Virus record (IMG/VR): IMGVR_UViG_3300009553_000023
Span: 1 to 64,000 of that record
DNA length: 64,000 nt
Source of the DNA: a virus
Reading direction: 5' to 3' (one strand)
Shown: in pieces, positions 49,384 through 57,918 of the stretch
Layout: every line of letters begins with the position of its first letter
Numbering within the stretch: position 1 is the stretch's first letter
Notes under the pieces: model-generated
Told to the model about the DNA's origin: nothing
Databases searched by the model: none
Seen by the model: the letters and a program-made list of their open reading frames with translations, nothing else
Position numbers and translations under genes: made by a program

Positions 49384-50239
49384 ACGCCCGCCCAACCGCA
49401 CCGAGACCCTGCCCGATGGAACCGAGGTTGCCTTCTGGGACAAGGTCGGCGTCGATGGCAAAGGGCAACGTCGCTGCTACAGGGTCGGCGGGCGCGAAGA
49501 GACCTGGCCGTCCGTGTCGACGATCGCGGGCATCTACGCCATCCCGGCGCTGCCGCCCAAGGCGGTGAAGATGCAGGAGGAAGCGGTGATCGCGCTCGCC
49601 CAGAGCGGGGTGGACATCGCCAGCCTCACCCGCGAGCAGCTTCGAGCCAAGCTCTGGGAGGCCGGGACGCACTACGACGCGATCTGGGGCGAAGCCCGCA
49701 AACGCGGCGACGTGGCTCACGATGTGCTGCTGCGGCTCTGGCAGGGAGAGGTACCGAACCTGGCCGACTACCCAGACGAGCGCCCGTGGATTCAGGCGGG
49801 GTTGAAGTTCGCCCGCGACGAGGACCCCGAAGTCATCGACGCTGAGTACTTCGTTGCTTCAACGACTCACAAGTTTGCGGGCCGCGGCGACCTGCTTTAC
49901 GTGCCCCGCAAGGGACCACGTAAGGACAAGCTAGTCCGCCTCGATTTCAAAACCCAGACATCCTTCTCCTACCAACCACTGCGCAAAGGGGAAGAGGAGC
50001 CGGGTCGGTTGCGGCCCCCGTGGGACGAGTCGTTGATTGCACTCGCTGGGTACGAGCTCGCCGCAGTTGAGTCGGGCTATCTCCCCTCGGATGTTCGGTT
50101 GGTGGTCCGATTGGGTCCGGAAGGCGAATACGACGCGACTGAGAGTCACGCGACCGAAACCGTCTTCCTGGCGGCTCTCACCGCTTATCGCGAGAAGGCC
50201 TATCTCACAAAGCCTCGCCCCGAGCCGGTGGTCGCATGA
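49373..50239 (+). CDS. PD-(D/E)XK exonuclease (RecE/RecB-like)
   Basis: 288 residues; ATG 49373 overlaps the RecT-like stop. After a domain with TWPSVSTIAGIYAIPALPPK and GDVAHDVLLRLWQG comes the catalytic region: HKFAGRGDLLYVPR with the GxxD acid and LVRLDFKTQT with the D-x-K pair. The Cas4/RecB nuclease fold supplies single strands for the annealing protein. Confidence 0.8.
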   Translation: MASKRPPNRTETLPDGTEVAFWDKVGVDGKGQRRCYRVGGREETWPSVSTIAGIYAIPALPPKAVKMQEEAVIALAQSGVDIASLTREQLRAKLWEAGTHYDAIWGEARKRGDVAHDVLLRLWQGEVPNLADYPDERPWIQAGLKFARDEDPEVIDAEYFVASTTHKFAGRGDLLYVPRKGPRKDKLVRLDFKTQTSFSYQPLRKGEEEPGRLRPPWDESLIALAGYELAAVESGYLPSDVRLVVRLGPEGEYDATESHATETVFLAALTAYREKAYLTKPRPEPVVA

Positions 50240-50676
50240 AGCGGCGGGGTGGCAGCGGCCGATTCGAGCGGACGTTGACCGAGCGCATCTGCGAGCACGC
50301 GGCCTGTGGCAAGCAATTCTTGCCACGTTCCAGCACCCAACGGTTCTGCGGCAAACCGTGCATGTATGCAGCCCGGCGCGGAGCATGGTCCGGAACCGCC
50401 AATCCGCGATTTCGTGGCGGTCTCTCCCAGAACAAAACCACAGGCCGCTGGCTGATCGTTTGCCGCGACTACTCGCTCGTTCTCTTCTACCGCGCAGTCA
50501 TGGAGGCACACCTTCGCCGGCATCTGCGCTCCGTCGAGATCGTCCACCACATCAACGGCGATCCGACCGATGATCGCCTGGAGAACCTCGAACTCACCAC
50601 TCGAAGTGAACACGTCGAGATGCATCGTGCCGAGTTGAATGCTGCTCGCGGTAACGAGAGCGAGCTGGTCGCATGA
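50236..50676 (+). CDS. HNH endonuclease, free-standing
   Basis: 146 residues from the ATGA overlap. A front zinc knuckle (CEHAACGKQFLPRSSTQRFC, C later) precedes the HNH core VHHINGDPTDDRLENLEL. It stands between the exonuclease and the coiled-coil recombination-region protein, a typical place for a mobile homing gene. Confidence 0.82.
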   Translation: MKRRGGSGRFERTLTERICEHAACGKQFLPRSSTQRFCGKPCMYAARRGAWSGTANPRFRGGLSQNKTTGRWLIVCRDYSLVLFYRAVMEAHLRRHLRSVEIVHHINGDPTDDRLENLELTTRSEHVEMHRAELNAARGNESELVA

Positions 50677-51488
50677 CCGCCCCCGGGGCAGAAGTAGCCG
50701 AGGCACCCGAACTGGTCGAGCTGATCCCAGCGAGCGTCGAGGACCGCACCGCCGAGTTCGAGCGAGAGGTCGCCAAGGCCCGCGAGATGGCCGAGGCGAT
50801 CCCGGTCACCGACGAGGAGGAGGCGCGGAAGGCTCTCGAGTTCGCGCAGGGGCTGAAGCGTCAAGCCAAGGAGATCGAGGAGGAGCGGATCTCGCTGACC
50901 AAACCGCGCAAGGACGCCGCCGAAGAGATCAAGCGCCGCTACGACGCCGTGAAAGCACCGTTCGCGGAGGCCGAAGGCGTTGTGCTCGGCAAGCTCGGCA
51001 AGTTCCAGCGCAAGCGAGAAGACGAAGCCCGAGAGCGCCAGCGCGTCGAAGAAGAGGAGCGCCGGCGGATCGAGGAGGAGGCGCGAGCCAAACGGGAGGC
51101 GGCCGAGAAGGCAGAGCGCGAAGCCGCCGAGCTCGCCGCCGAAGCAGCAGACCAAGGCGACACGGAGGCCGCGGCGGAACTCGAGGCTGAGGCACGTAGA
51201 GACGCGGAGCGCGCCGCTGTCACTGAGCAGGCGATCCAGTCACTACCTGCCGAGCGTCCTGCCGCAGCTCCGAGCCTTGACGGTCTCGCGACCCCGAAAC
51301 GCTGGGAGCCGGTGCTGACCGACCTGGCCAAGGTGCCCACTTACCTGCCCGATGGAACTCCTCTGATCGAGGTCCGGACCGGGCCGCTGCGCGCCTACAT
51401 GTACGCACATCTGAAAGAGCACGGGTGCCCGCCGGAGGTCCCCGGCTTTGAGTTCAGGCAGGTCACCGGGACGCAGGTGAGGACATGA
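50673..51488 (+). CDS. Coiled-coil protein of the recombination module
   Basis: 271 residues. A helical N-terminus (LEFAQGLKRQAKEIEEERIS and LTKPRKDAAEEIKRRYDAVK) precedes a long charged coiled coil (about 110-190) and a small C-terminal domain (PKRWEPVLTDLAKVPTYLPD onward). Similar proteins accompany RecT/nuclease pairs in actinophages; the function is not known. Confidence 0.65.
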   Translation: MTAPGAEVAEAPELVELIPASVEDRTAEFEREVAKAREMAEAIPVTDEEEARKALEFAQGLKRQAKEIEEERISLTKPRKDAAEEIKRRYDAVKAPFAEAEGVVLGKLGKFQRKREDEARERQRVEEEERRRIEEEARAKREAAEKAEREAAELAAEAADQGDTEAAAELEAEARRDAERAAVTEQAIQSLPAERPAAAPSLDGLATPKRWEPVLTDLAKVPTYLPDGTPLIEVRTGPLRAYMYAHLKEHGCPPEVPGFEFRQVTGTQVRT

Positions 51489-51757
51489 TGGAGGCGACCC
51501 CTGCCAAACGCTGCTCGATGTGTTTCGGCCTCGGCTGGGTCACGGACTGCAACGACCTGAACAAGCCGGGGCCGCGCATGGTCGAGTTCATCCCGTGCTT
51601 TCACCCCGAGTGTGACTGCTCAGGGCAGGAGATCCAGTCGCTCTGTTTCAAGGGCATCGAGTTCCAGCACGTCTCGATACACCCCTCCAAGCACTACGTG
51701 ATGTCCGTCAGTGACCCGGTAGCGAGGGATGCCCTGGGAAGGGCTGGGGCTTCATGA
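51485..51757 (+). CDS. Small zinc-binding early protein
   Basis: 90 residues with at least six Cys (CSMCFGLGWVTDC, then CFHPECDC and SLC), probably a two-metal zinc domain. Coupled on both sides. Unknown. Confidence 0.6.
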   Translation: MMEATPAKRCSMCFGLGWVTDCNDLNKPGPRMVEFIPCFHPECDCSGQEIQSLCFKGIEFQHVSIHPSKHYVMSVSDPVARDALGRAGAS

Positions 51758-51930
51758 ACGCCCGCGACGCCGAGGTAGTGGAACTTGTCTGCGAAGCGTG
51801 TGGGTTCGCCCATTGCCTCAAAGCCGTCCTGATGTGCCCCTCTGCTCTTACTGCCGGTGTCTGTACCCGTGAGGAGTACGAGAGACGGCATGTGGAGGAA
51901 CGACAGCAGCGAATGGGGGCTGCGGCGTGA
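51754..51930 (+). CDS. 58-residue cysteine-rich early protein
   Basis: From an ATGA overlap: MNARDAEVVELVCEACGFAH then CLKAVLMCPS and CTREEYERRHVEER. Five Cys suggest a zinc site. Unknown. Confidence 0.55.
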   Translation: MNARDAEVVELVCEACGFAHCLKAVLMCPSALTAGVCTREEYERRHVEERQQRMGAAA

Positions 51931-52109
51931 GCAGGGTGAGCGTCTCGATCCTGGAGGTGCCGGGCGACGTGGAGGTATTCCGCTGCACGGGCCCAGCCGA
52001 GGAAGTGGCCGAAGCCGTAGCCGAGGAATTCGAGCTCCTCGTCGAGGAAGACAGCGCTGACGCCAAGAGCGTCTACGTGGTCGAGATCAAGCGGGAGGTG
52101 GCGGCGTGA
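51927..52109 (+). CDS. 60-residue acidic protein
   Basis: Coupled GTG start. Beta-rich acidic peptide (VSILEVPGDVEVFRCTGPAE). Unknown. Confidence 0.55.
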   Translation: MSRVSVSILEVPGDVEVFRCTGPAEEVAEAVAEEFELLVEEDSADAKSVYVVEIKREVAA

Positions 52110-52495
52110 TCTTCAAGCCCGAGCTGGCAGAGGCGATCCTTCGCGGCGAGAAGACAGCGACTCGCCGGAAGTTCAGCGACAACCGACGCTCGCCCTGGTG
52201 GGAACACGGTTGCTCCTACATGGTCGGCCAGGTTTTCACGATCAATCCCGGCCGTGGTGTCCCACGTGTGGGCGAAGCTCGCGTCACGGCGGTCTACTCA
52301 GAGCCGCTCGGCCACATGGTCGAGGCCGACGCACTGAAGGAGGGCTTCCGGCCCGAGGGCACAGCCACTGCACTCGCTGCTTTTGACGAGTCCTGGGAGA
52401 CGATCAACGGCGAGTACTTCGCTGACGAAGCGGTTTGGGTTATCGAATTCGAGCTTGTAGGGGAACATCAGCAGGTAGTGGGGAGGGCAGCGTAG
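52106..52495 (+). CDS. ASCH-domain protein
   Basis: 129 residues from a GTG. The front motif AILRGEKTATRRKF is the ASCH signature, followed by the beta core (GQVFTINPGRGVPRVGEARV). ASCH proteins bind RNA, and some hydrolyse modified nucleosides. In phages they are common beside methyltransferase genes, as here. Confidence 0.8.
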   Translation: MIFKPELAEAILRGEKTATRRKFSDNRRSPWWEHGCSYMVGQVFTINPGRGVPRVGEARVTAVYSEPLGHMVEADALKEGFRPEGTATALAAFDESWETINGEYFADEAVWVIEFELVGEHQQVVGRAA

Positions 52496-53073
52496 TGGGC
52501 GATCGCTCACCCGCAAGCGTCCGAGGCCAAAGAGGCCGAGGCATGGGCGGCCACTCGGTACCCAACGGTGGCCTGAGCAACGAGTGGTACACGCCGCCAG
52601 GAATCTTCGAGGCACTCGGGATCTCCTTCGACCTCGACCCCTGCCACCCCGCAGAGCGCTTGCCTTGGATCCCAGTCGAGCACACCTACGACAAGGCCGA
52701 CGACGGGCTAGCGCAGCCTTGGTCGGGGCGGGTGTGGATGAACCCTCCCTACGGCGCCGAGACAGATCCCTGGCTTGAGCGGTTTGTCGAGCACGGCAAT
52801 GGCATCGCTCTAGTTTTCGCTCGGACCGAGACCGAATGGTTCCACCGCCATGCCCTCGCGGTCGACGCATGGTGTCTGATCCGGGGGCGACTTACCTTCG
52901 TCTACGCCGACCGCACACCGTCGCGCTACAACGCAGGCGCTCCCTCAGTGCTACTTGCTGCAGGGGATGACTGCAGCACTGCGCTCCTTAACTGTGGCCT
53001 CGGAATCACCGTCAGTGTCAACGAGCGCTCAGCCCTCGGTCAGGCATCGATCTTTGCGGGGGCCACAGCGTGA
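52495..53073 (+). CDS. Phage DNA N6-adenine methyltransferase
   Basis: 192 residues from a GTG overlapping the previous stop. NEWYTPPGIFEALGISFDLD is the family front; VWMNPPYG is the catalytic NPPY motif; FARTETEWFH and APSVLLAAGD follow. It would methylate adenines to avoid restriction or regulate replication. Confidence 0.88.
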   Translation: MGDRSPASVRGQRGRGMGGHSVPNGGLSNEWYTPPGIFEALGISFDLDPCHPAERLPWIPVEHTYDKADDGLAQPWSGRVWMNPPYGAETDPWLERFVEHGNGIALVFARTETEWFHRHALAVDAWCLIRGRLTFVYADRTPSRYNAGAPSVLLAAGDDCSTALLNCGLGITVSVNERSALGQASIFAGATA

Positions 53074-53897
53074 CCCGCGCCTGCGCGTACGAGCCCTGTG
53101 GCCGCGGCTTCGAGCCAGGCCATCCTCGTCAGAGATTCTGCACCCCGACGTGCCGAGCGAATCAGCACTACGTGGACAACCCCGAGAAGGGCCGGCAACT
53201 CCAGGATGGTGCGTTGCGGTGCGTTGCAGAGCAACCTCTGCGAGAGGTCCGGGGCCAGCAGGAGGAAGGAGCCTCCGCCGATTACTTGATCTTGGCCCGC
53301 GAGCAGATCGGCCGCACCTTGCTGGCCACCGGTTGGTTCACCGCTGACGACCTCGAGCCACTTGGCATCCCGAAGCGATTCCGCCGTTCAGTGCATGGTT
53401 CAGCAACTGGCTACTTCTCGGGCGAGCTTGGGTGCATGGTGGAAGCCGGTCGACGCAAGTCAGAGCGCCCGGCGCGCAAGGGCGGCAAGAACACGGTTTT
53501 CCGCATCACCGCGAAAGGTCGCCGCGAACTACCTGTCCTCCTCAAGGACATGGAGGGCCCGGTCCGAGATGCATCCAAACGCTTGTACGGAGATCAACTC
53601 GCCGGAGTGGGGGGAGGGTTCGTGGCTGGTTCTCGCTCCGTCTCCGCCGCGACCGGTCACTCCCCCCATTCGGGCGAGACCCCCGCCGGGGTGAGCAGCG
53701 AGCAGTCGGTGCATTCCTCTCCCGCCGATGCCTCTCCCTCGCTCGCTGCTCATCCGGGTGGGACTCCCCAAGGGGACCCTGGCGCTCTGACTGGTAGCGC
53801 CGGGGAGCCCCACCCCTCTTGTGAACCAGTACCGCTGTTTGAGGAAGAGGAGCGGCCACGCTCTGCCTTCACCGATCCTGAGATGGAGGCTGCCTGA
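53070..53897 (+). CDS. Zinc-knuckle and winged-helix protein
   Basis: 275 residues. CAYEPCGRGFEPGHPRQRFC with a following C is a zinc knuckle. A winged-helix-like part (GWFTADDLEPLGIPKRFRRS, then KNTVFRITAKGRRELPVLLK) follows. The last 110 residues are Ser/Pro/Gly-rich and disordered. Likely DNA binding. Confidence 0.65.
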   Translation: MTRACAYEPCGRGFEPGHPRQRFCTPTCRANQHYVDNPEKGRQLQDGALRCVAEQPLREVRGQQEEGASADYLILAREQIGRTLLATGWFTADDLEPLGIPKRFRRSVHGSATGYFSGELGCMVEAGRRKSERPARKGGKNTVFRITAKGRRELPVLLKDMEGPVRDASKRLYGDQLAGVGGGFVAGSRSVSAATGHSPHSGETPAGVSSEQSVHSSPADASPSLAAHPGGTPQGDPGALTGSAGEPHPSCEPVPLFEEEERPRSAFTDPEMEAA

Positions 53898-54820
53898 TGG
53901 CTGACCACGGAACCGCGATCGAGTGGACCCAGGCGCCTGGCTTCAAGGGCGAGACCTGGAACCCTGTCACCGGCTGCGACCGCGTCTCGCCTGGCTGTGC
54001 TCACTGCTACGCGCTCGACCTGGCGGCGAAGTTCAAGGGCTGGGGCCAGAAGCGCTACCAGAACGACGGCGACCCAAAAACTTCGGGTCCCGGCTTTGGG
54101 CTGACCCTTCACCCCGACAAGCTGGAGGAACCGTTGCGCTGGCGCAAGCCCCGCATGGTGTTCGTCAACTCCATGTCGGACCTCTTCCACGAGGCGATTC
54201 CCTTCGACTACATCGCAGACGTCTTCGACGTGATGGCGTCGGAGCAATGTGAGCGCCACATCTTTCAGGTGCTCACGAAGCGGCCCGAGCGAATGATCGA
54301 GTTCCTTCAGTGGCACGGGGAATACGTGACCGGCGACCGACCCGCCAGCGTCGCGTTTGACGTGTGTAGTTTCGTGCCGAACGTCTGGCTCGGCGTCACG
54401 ATCGAGAATCGCCGATTTGTACATCGGGCCGACCTTCTGCGGGAGATGCCTGCGGCCGTACGGTTCATCAGCGCTGAGCCGTTGCTCGGCCCTCTGGTCG
54501 GTCATTGGACCGAGGAAACCGGCGACTATGGCGCTACTCATGGGTGGGAGCACGTCTGGCCGGATGGCTCCACAGAGGGTGACCCCCTCGACCTAACTGA
54601 AATCGACTGGCTTATTTCCGGCGGCGAGTCAGGCCCAAGGCACCGGCGCTTTGATCCCCAGTGGGCGCTCGACCTTCGGGATGCCTGCGAGGCCTCCGGG
54701 ACGGCTTTCTTCCACAAGCAGAACGGTGGCCGCACACCCAAAGCAGGAGGTCGCGAACTAGGCGGTCGCACCTACTCAGATTTCCCGGCTGCCCTGCAAG
54801 CAACAACGGGGGCAGCTTGA
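53897..54820 (+). CDS. DUF5131 (phage Gp37/Gp68) family protein
   Basis: 307 residues. The front WTQAPGFKGETWNPVTGCDR and C27, C34, C37 in CDRVSPGCAHCYA define the family and suggest an iron-sulphur or zinc site. RMVFVNSMSDLFHEAIPFDY and SGGESGPRHRRFDPQWALDL are further signature blocks. Related proteins are linked to three-Cys-motif (TcmP) partners; the reaction is not established. Confidence 0.85.
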   Translation: MADHGTAIEWTQAPGFKGETWNPVTGCDRVSPGCAHCYALDLAAKFKGWGQKRYQNDGDPKTSGPGFGLTLHPDKLEEPLRWRKPRMVFVNSMSDLFHEAIPFDYIADVFDVMASEQCERHIFQVLTKRPERMIEFLQWHGEYVTGDRPASVAFDVCSFVPNVWLGVTIENRRFVHRADLLREMPAAVRFISAEPLLGPLVGHWTEETGDYGATHGWEHVWPDGSTEGDPLDLTEIDWLISGGESGPRHRRFDPQWALDLRDACEASGTAFFHKQNGGRTPKAGGRELGGRTYSDFPAALQATTGAA

Positions 54821-54871
54821 GGACCCATGCCATGGCAAGGGGAGATCGACAACTGCGGGGTGGGCTGCTAG

Positions 54872-55216
54872 ATGGCGAAGCCGCCAGCGTTCCAGTTCTA
54901 TGCGAAGGACTGGGTCATGTCCACCAGGACGATCCCCGCCGAGGCGCGGGGCATCCACATCGACCTGCTCTGCTTCGCGTGGGAGGAGGAGGGCCTGCCC
55001 GCCGACTTGGAGGGGCTACACACCTTCGTCGGTCTGAGCAAGCGCAAGTTCAAGGCCCTCTGGGATGCACACCTTGCCCATCGGTGGGAGAGCGACGGCA
55101 ACGGCAAGCTGGTGAATCCCCGGATCGAGGAGGAGCGTCGCAAGCAGAAGGAGTGGCGGAAGAAGTCTGCAAAGGGCGGTCGCGCCAGTGCCAAAGCAAG
55201 AGGCAAGCAAAAGTGA
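54872..55216 (+). CDS. DUF1376-like replication protein
   Basis: 114 residues. PAFQFYAKDWVMSTRTIPAE and RGIHIDLLCFAWEEEGLP are signature blocks of DUF1376 proteins, which lie at the front of phage initiators. The tail is very basic (KKSAKGGRASAKARGKQK). Directly upstream of the DnaA-N gene, it probably forms part of a split initiator. Confidence 0.75.
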   Translation: MAKPPAFQFYAKDWVMSTRTIPAEARGIHIDLLCFAWEEEGLPADLEGLHTFVGLSKRKFKALWDAHLAHRWESDGNGKLVNPRIEEERRKQKEWRKKSAKGGRASAKARGKQK

Positions 55217-55719
55217 ACCACCCTTCAACCTTACGCTTTAAGGGTGGTGCGAAGGGTGGTTCAACACTGCAGTTTGCACCTTGCAGTTTGCCTAGAGAAC
55301 AGAACCCCCCAATCCCCCCGCAGGCGGTGGCGCTGGCGAGCGATCCCGTTCCCATCGAGGTCCGCCGACTACGAGTCGCCAACGGCTCCCGACGCAAGCG
55401 TGACCTCGCCGCTGTTCGGATGGCCGAGGAACTCCAGCGCCTCGAGTCGGTCGGCCAGGCTGACGCCGAGGTCCACCGCTGCTGGGCGGAGGCGAAGGAG
55501 CGGGTCGAGGCGAGCGTCCCGCCGTCGACCTTCGCGAACTGGATTGCTCCGGTCGAGCCGGTCGGCGCCACCGAGAGCGCCATCGTCCTCACCGCCCCCG
55601 CTGGCATCCGAGCCTGGACTGAGCGCCGGTATTCCGGCCTGATCCGCGACGCCCTCGCTGCCAGCGACGGTCCCTACAGCGAAATCGAGTTCGTGGGGGA
55701 GGGGGAGCCGTGCCGGTAG
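55213..55719 (+). CDS. Replication initiator with DnaA N-terminal-like domain
   Basis: 168 residues from a GTG overlapping the preceding stop. The last 90 residues match the DnaA N-terminal domain: CWAEAKERVEASVPPSTFAN, WIAPVEPVGATES, then LTAPAGIRAWTERRYSGLIR. There is no AAA+ or DnaA DNA-binding domain. DnaA-N recruits helicase, so this may load host helicase at the nearby repeats. Confidence 0.72.
   Translation: MNHPSTLRFKGGAKGGSTLQFAPCSLPREQNPPIPPQAVALASDPVPIEVRRLRVANGSRRKRDLAAVRMAEELQRLESVGQADAEVHRCWAEAKERVEASVPPSTFANWIAPVEPVGATESAIVLTAPAGIRAWTERRYSGLIRDALAASDGPYSEIEFVGEGEPCR
55216..55291. repeat. Iteron-like repeats, candidate replication origin
   Basis: Three copies of AAGGGTGGT(T) occur: inverted at 55216-55225 and direct at 55240-55248 and 55252-55261. 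They are followed by two TGCAGTTTGC repeats at 55268-55277 and 55282-55291. All lie inside the front of the initiator gene, as in lambda O. The protein is low in conserved features here, so the DNA probably has its own role. Confidence 0.6.
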
Positions 55720-56258
55720 CGGAGAGCAGCCAGTGCATGGCGGCCTTGGCGAAAGCGAATCGCATTCGTCTCGCCCGAGCCGCTCTCAAACGCCGCGTTC
55801 GCTCGGGTCAGGTCACCGTCGAATCGCTACTGACCGTCGGCTCGCCCATTCCACCGGAGGCAGAGTCGATGACGATCGCCGAACTCCTCGGCTGCCAAGT
55901 TCGCTGGGGAGAGACGAAGGTCCGGAAGTATCTCGCTGCACTGAGCATCGGCGGCCACGTCGCCCTGGCCAACCTGACCGACCGACAGCGCAAGCTGATC
56001 CTCGAAGGCCCGGCTGAGCCCGAGCGCAAACGGCCGCCCGCTCGCCTGGATGGCCCTCGCCTGCTCGCATGGTTGGAAGAGCGCCGACTTCTCTCCGAGG
56101 ACGTTCGCGTTAGCAGCAAGACGTTCAAGGGACGGTTTCAGCGCTGGCGGAGGGGAGCGTCGGTGACGCTGGACACGGCCGACCACACGCTCCTTACGCT
56201 CGGCCTTCACCTCTCCGAACTGCCGCCGCACCTTTACCTAAGCGGTGAGCAAGCGTGA
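55710..56258 (+). CDS. mIHF-like protein with C-terminal extension
   Basis: 182 residues from a GTG. Residues about 10-100 follow the mycobacterial integration host factor pattern: AALAKANRIRLARAALKRRV, ESLL, MTIAELLGCQVRWGETKVRK, YLAALSIG then LTDRQRKLI, the S13-like DNA-binding end. A further 80 residues (LDGPRLLAWLEERRLLSEDV onward) are not part of mIHF. Host mIHF assists L5 integrase; here the gene lies in the replication module. Confidence 0.72.
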   Translation: MPVAESSQCMAALAKANRIRLARAALKRRVRSGQVTVESLLTVGSPIPPEAESMTIAELLGCQVRWGETKVRKYLAALSIGGHVALANLTDRQRKLILEGPAEPERKRPPARLDGPRLLAWLEERRLLSEDVRVSSKTFKGRFQRWRRGASVTLDTADHTLLTLGLHLSELPPHLYLSGEQA

Positions 56259-56440
56259 GGATCTTCAAGCGGACCGCCGAACTCGAAGACCGGGTGGAAG
56301 GCCTGGAGTTACTGCTGGCCGAGCTACTGCGCGCTCAAGATCCTCAGCCCACTGAAGAGCGCCCGCGCGATCGGGCCTTGCCGCCTGGTGGTTGTCGCCC
56401 GCCGGCGCCCGTGCCCAGTCCGAACCGGAGCGACTCATGA
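56255..56440 (+). CDS. 61-residue coiled-coil/Pro-rich protein
   Basis: Coupled GTG start; a short coiled coil (RTAELEDRVEGLELLLAELL) then a Pro/Arg-rich end. Unknown. Confidence 0.55.
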   Translation: MRIFKRTAELEDRVEGLELLLAELLRAQDPQPTEERPRDRALPPGGCRPPAPVPSPNRSDS

Positions 56441-56601
56441 AGGTCGACGTCCCAACCTCCCCGGAGATCCTGGCCACGGTCCCCGGGCGCTGTCCTGAGT
56501 GCAATGCCGCCATTCGCGTAGACGACCCGATCGTCGAAGTACTGGCGACCAAAGCTTGGGTGCATCCGGAGTGCGTTCCGGTTGAGGAGGCGCGGTTCTA
56601 G
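56437..56601 (+). CDS. Small zinc-ribbon protein
   Basis: 54 residues. CPECNAAIRVDDPI and a later WVHPECVPVE supply three Cys and a His for one zinc. Coupled to the HNH-like gene downstream. Unknown. Confidence 0.6.
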   Translation: MKVDVPTSPEILATVPGRCPECNAAIRVDDPIVEVLATKAWVHPECVPVEEARF

Positions 56602-57161
56602 TGCGCTATGTCTGCGACCAAGGCTGCATGGAGGAGGGCACGAAGAAGAACCCGCCACCCCGTACCTGCCCAACCCACGGCTCCCCGTTCGTCTACGAGA
56701 AGCAGCTGCGCCGCTCGACACCGCTCAAAGCGGTCAGCGGCGGGAACCAAGAGGCAGTCCGCCGCCGCGGCTCGACCCTCAAGCGAGGGAAGGGCTTCGA
56801 GGCCTCACCGCAACAGCGCGAGAAGGTCAAGCGGATGCCCTGTCTGGCCTGCGGCAGGGAGGCGACCGAAGACGGGAGGGTGACGATCGACCCCGCTCAC
56901 GTCTGGCCCCAGGGCAAGGGCGGCTGCAAGGACCCCGACTGCGTCTTTCCGCTCTGCAGGGCCGCCGACTACTCCTGCCACACGCTCTTTGACGAAGGCA
57001 AGCTCGACCTCCTCCCGCGTCTAGCCGAGCAGGCTGAAAGCTGGGCCACAGAGATCGCCCATCCGATTCTCTGCCACGGGGTGACGCTGATCGAACTGGT
57101 CCGGCGTCTCGCCGGCAACCGGCAGGAACTCACATGGGTTGAGCGGGAGGTGGCGGCATGA
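56601..57161 (+). CDS. HNH-like nuclease
   Basis: 186 residues from a GTG. Middle motif CLACGREATEDGRVTIDPAH, then WPQGKGGCKDPDCVFPLCRA and HTLFDEGKLDLLP, give the DPAH-x-QGKGG-DP-x-CVFPLC-H-x3-DEG order of DUF968/HNH-type nucleases. Front CDQGCMEEG adds a metal site. Possibly cuts branched or recombining DNA. Confidence 0.72.
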   Translation: MRYVCDQGCMEEGTKKNPPPRTCPTHGSPFVYEKQLRRSTPLKAVSGGNQEAVRRRGSTLKRGKGFEASPQQREKVKRMPCLACGREATEDGRVTIDPAHVWPQGKGGCKDPDCVFPLCRAADYSCHTLFDEGKLDLLPRLAEQAESWATEIAHPILCHGVTLIELVRRLAGNRQELTWVEREVAA

Positions 57162-57889
57162 AGCCCGTACTCCTCGACCTCTTCTGCGGTGCTGGCGGCT
57201 GCACCAAGGGCTACCAAGAAGCTGGCTTCTACGTCGTCGGCGTGGATATCGAGCCACAGCCGAACTACTGCGGGGACCTGTTCGTGCAGGCCGACGCACT
57301 GGAGATGGCAGCAGCCCTGGCGAAAGACGGGGCTCTGTTCTGCGGGCCGGGCTTGACCATCCTGATCCCCGACGCCATTCACGCCTCCCCGCCTTGCCAG
57401 GCCTACACGAAGTACCACAACACCGGCAATGTAGGGGAGTACCCCGACCTCATTGCCCCAGCCCGCGAGTTGCTCAGCACAACCGGAATTCCCTCGGTGA
57501 TCGAGAACGTTGAGGGCGCGCCCCTCAGTGACCCGATCCTCATCTGCGGCTCGATGTTCGACCCGCCGATGGATATCCGTCGCCACCGACTGTTCGAGTG
57601 CAGCTGGGACCTCACCCCACCGCTTTGGCCTTGCCGGCACAAGCTGCACGGACCCGATCGCTTCCCCGGCGGCCGCTCCAAGGCCCGCACAGGCTCGAGC
57701 CGAGGACGAGTCAGAGGCACGGTTGAGATTGGCTCATGGGATATCCCGCTCAATCGCCAAAGGGCGGCGATGGGCATCGACTGGATGACGCTCGAGGAGC
57801 TCAGCGAGGCCATCCCACCCGCCTACACGCGCCACATCGGCGAGCAGCTGATGGCCCACCTCGAGCAGCCATCGGAACTCGCCGCATGA
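57158..57889 (+). CDS. C5 cytosine methyltransferase-like protein
   Basis: 243 residues from the ATGA overlap. Motif I LLDLFCGAGGCTKG; catalytic Cys C80 in HASPPCQAYT; IENVEGAPL for motif VI; RRHRLFE for motif VIII. The variable region is short, as in many phage forms, so the target may be short or it may be degenerate in specificity. With the adenine enzyme it probably hides phage DNA. Confidence 0.88.
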   Translation: MKPVLLDLFCGAGGCTKGYQEAGFYVVGVDIEPQPNYCGDLFVQADALEMAAALAKDGALFCGPGLTILIPDAIHASPPCQAYTKYHNTGNVGEYPDLIAPARELLSTTGIPSVIENVEGAPLSDPILICGSMFDPPMDIRRHRLFECSWDLTPPLWPCRHKLHGPDRFPGGRSKARTGSSRGRVRGTVEIGSWDIPLNRQRAAMGIDWMTLEELSEAIPPAYTRHIGEQLMAHLEQPSELAA

Positions 57890-57918
57890 CTTCCTACCCC
57901 CGAAAGGAGCGCCCCCCA

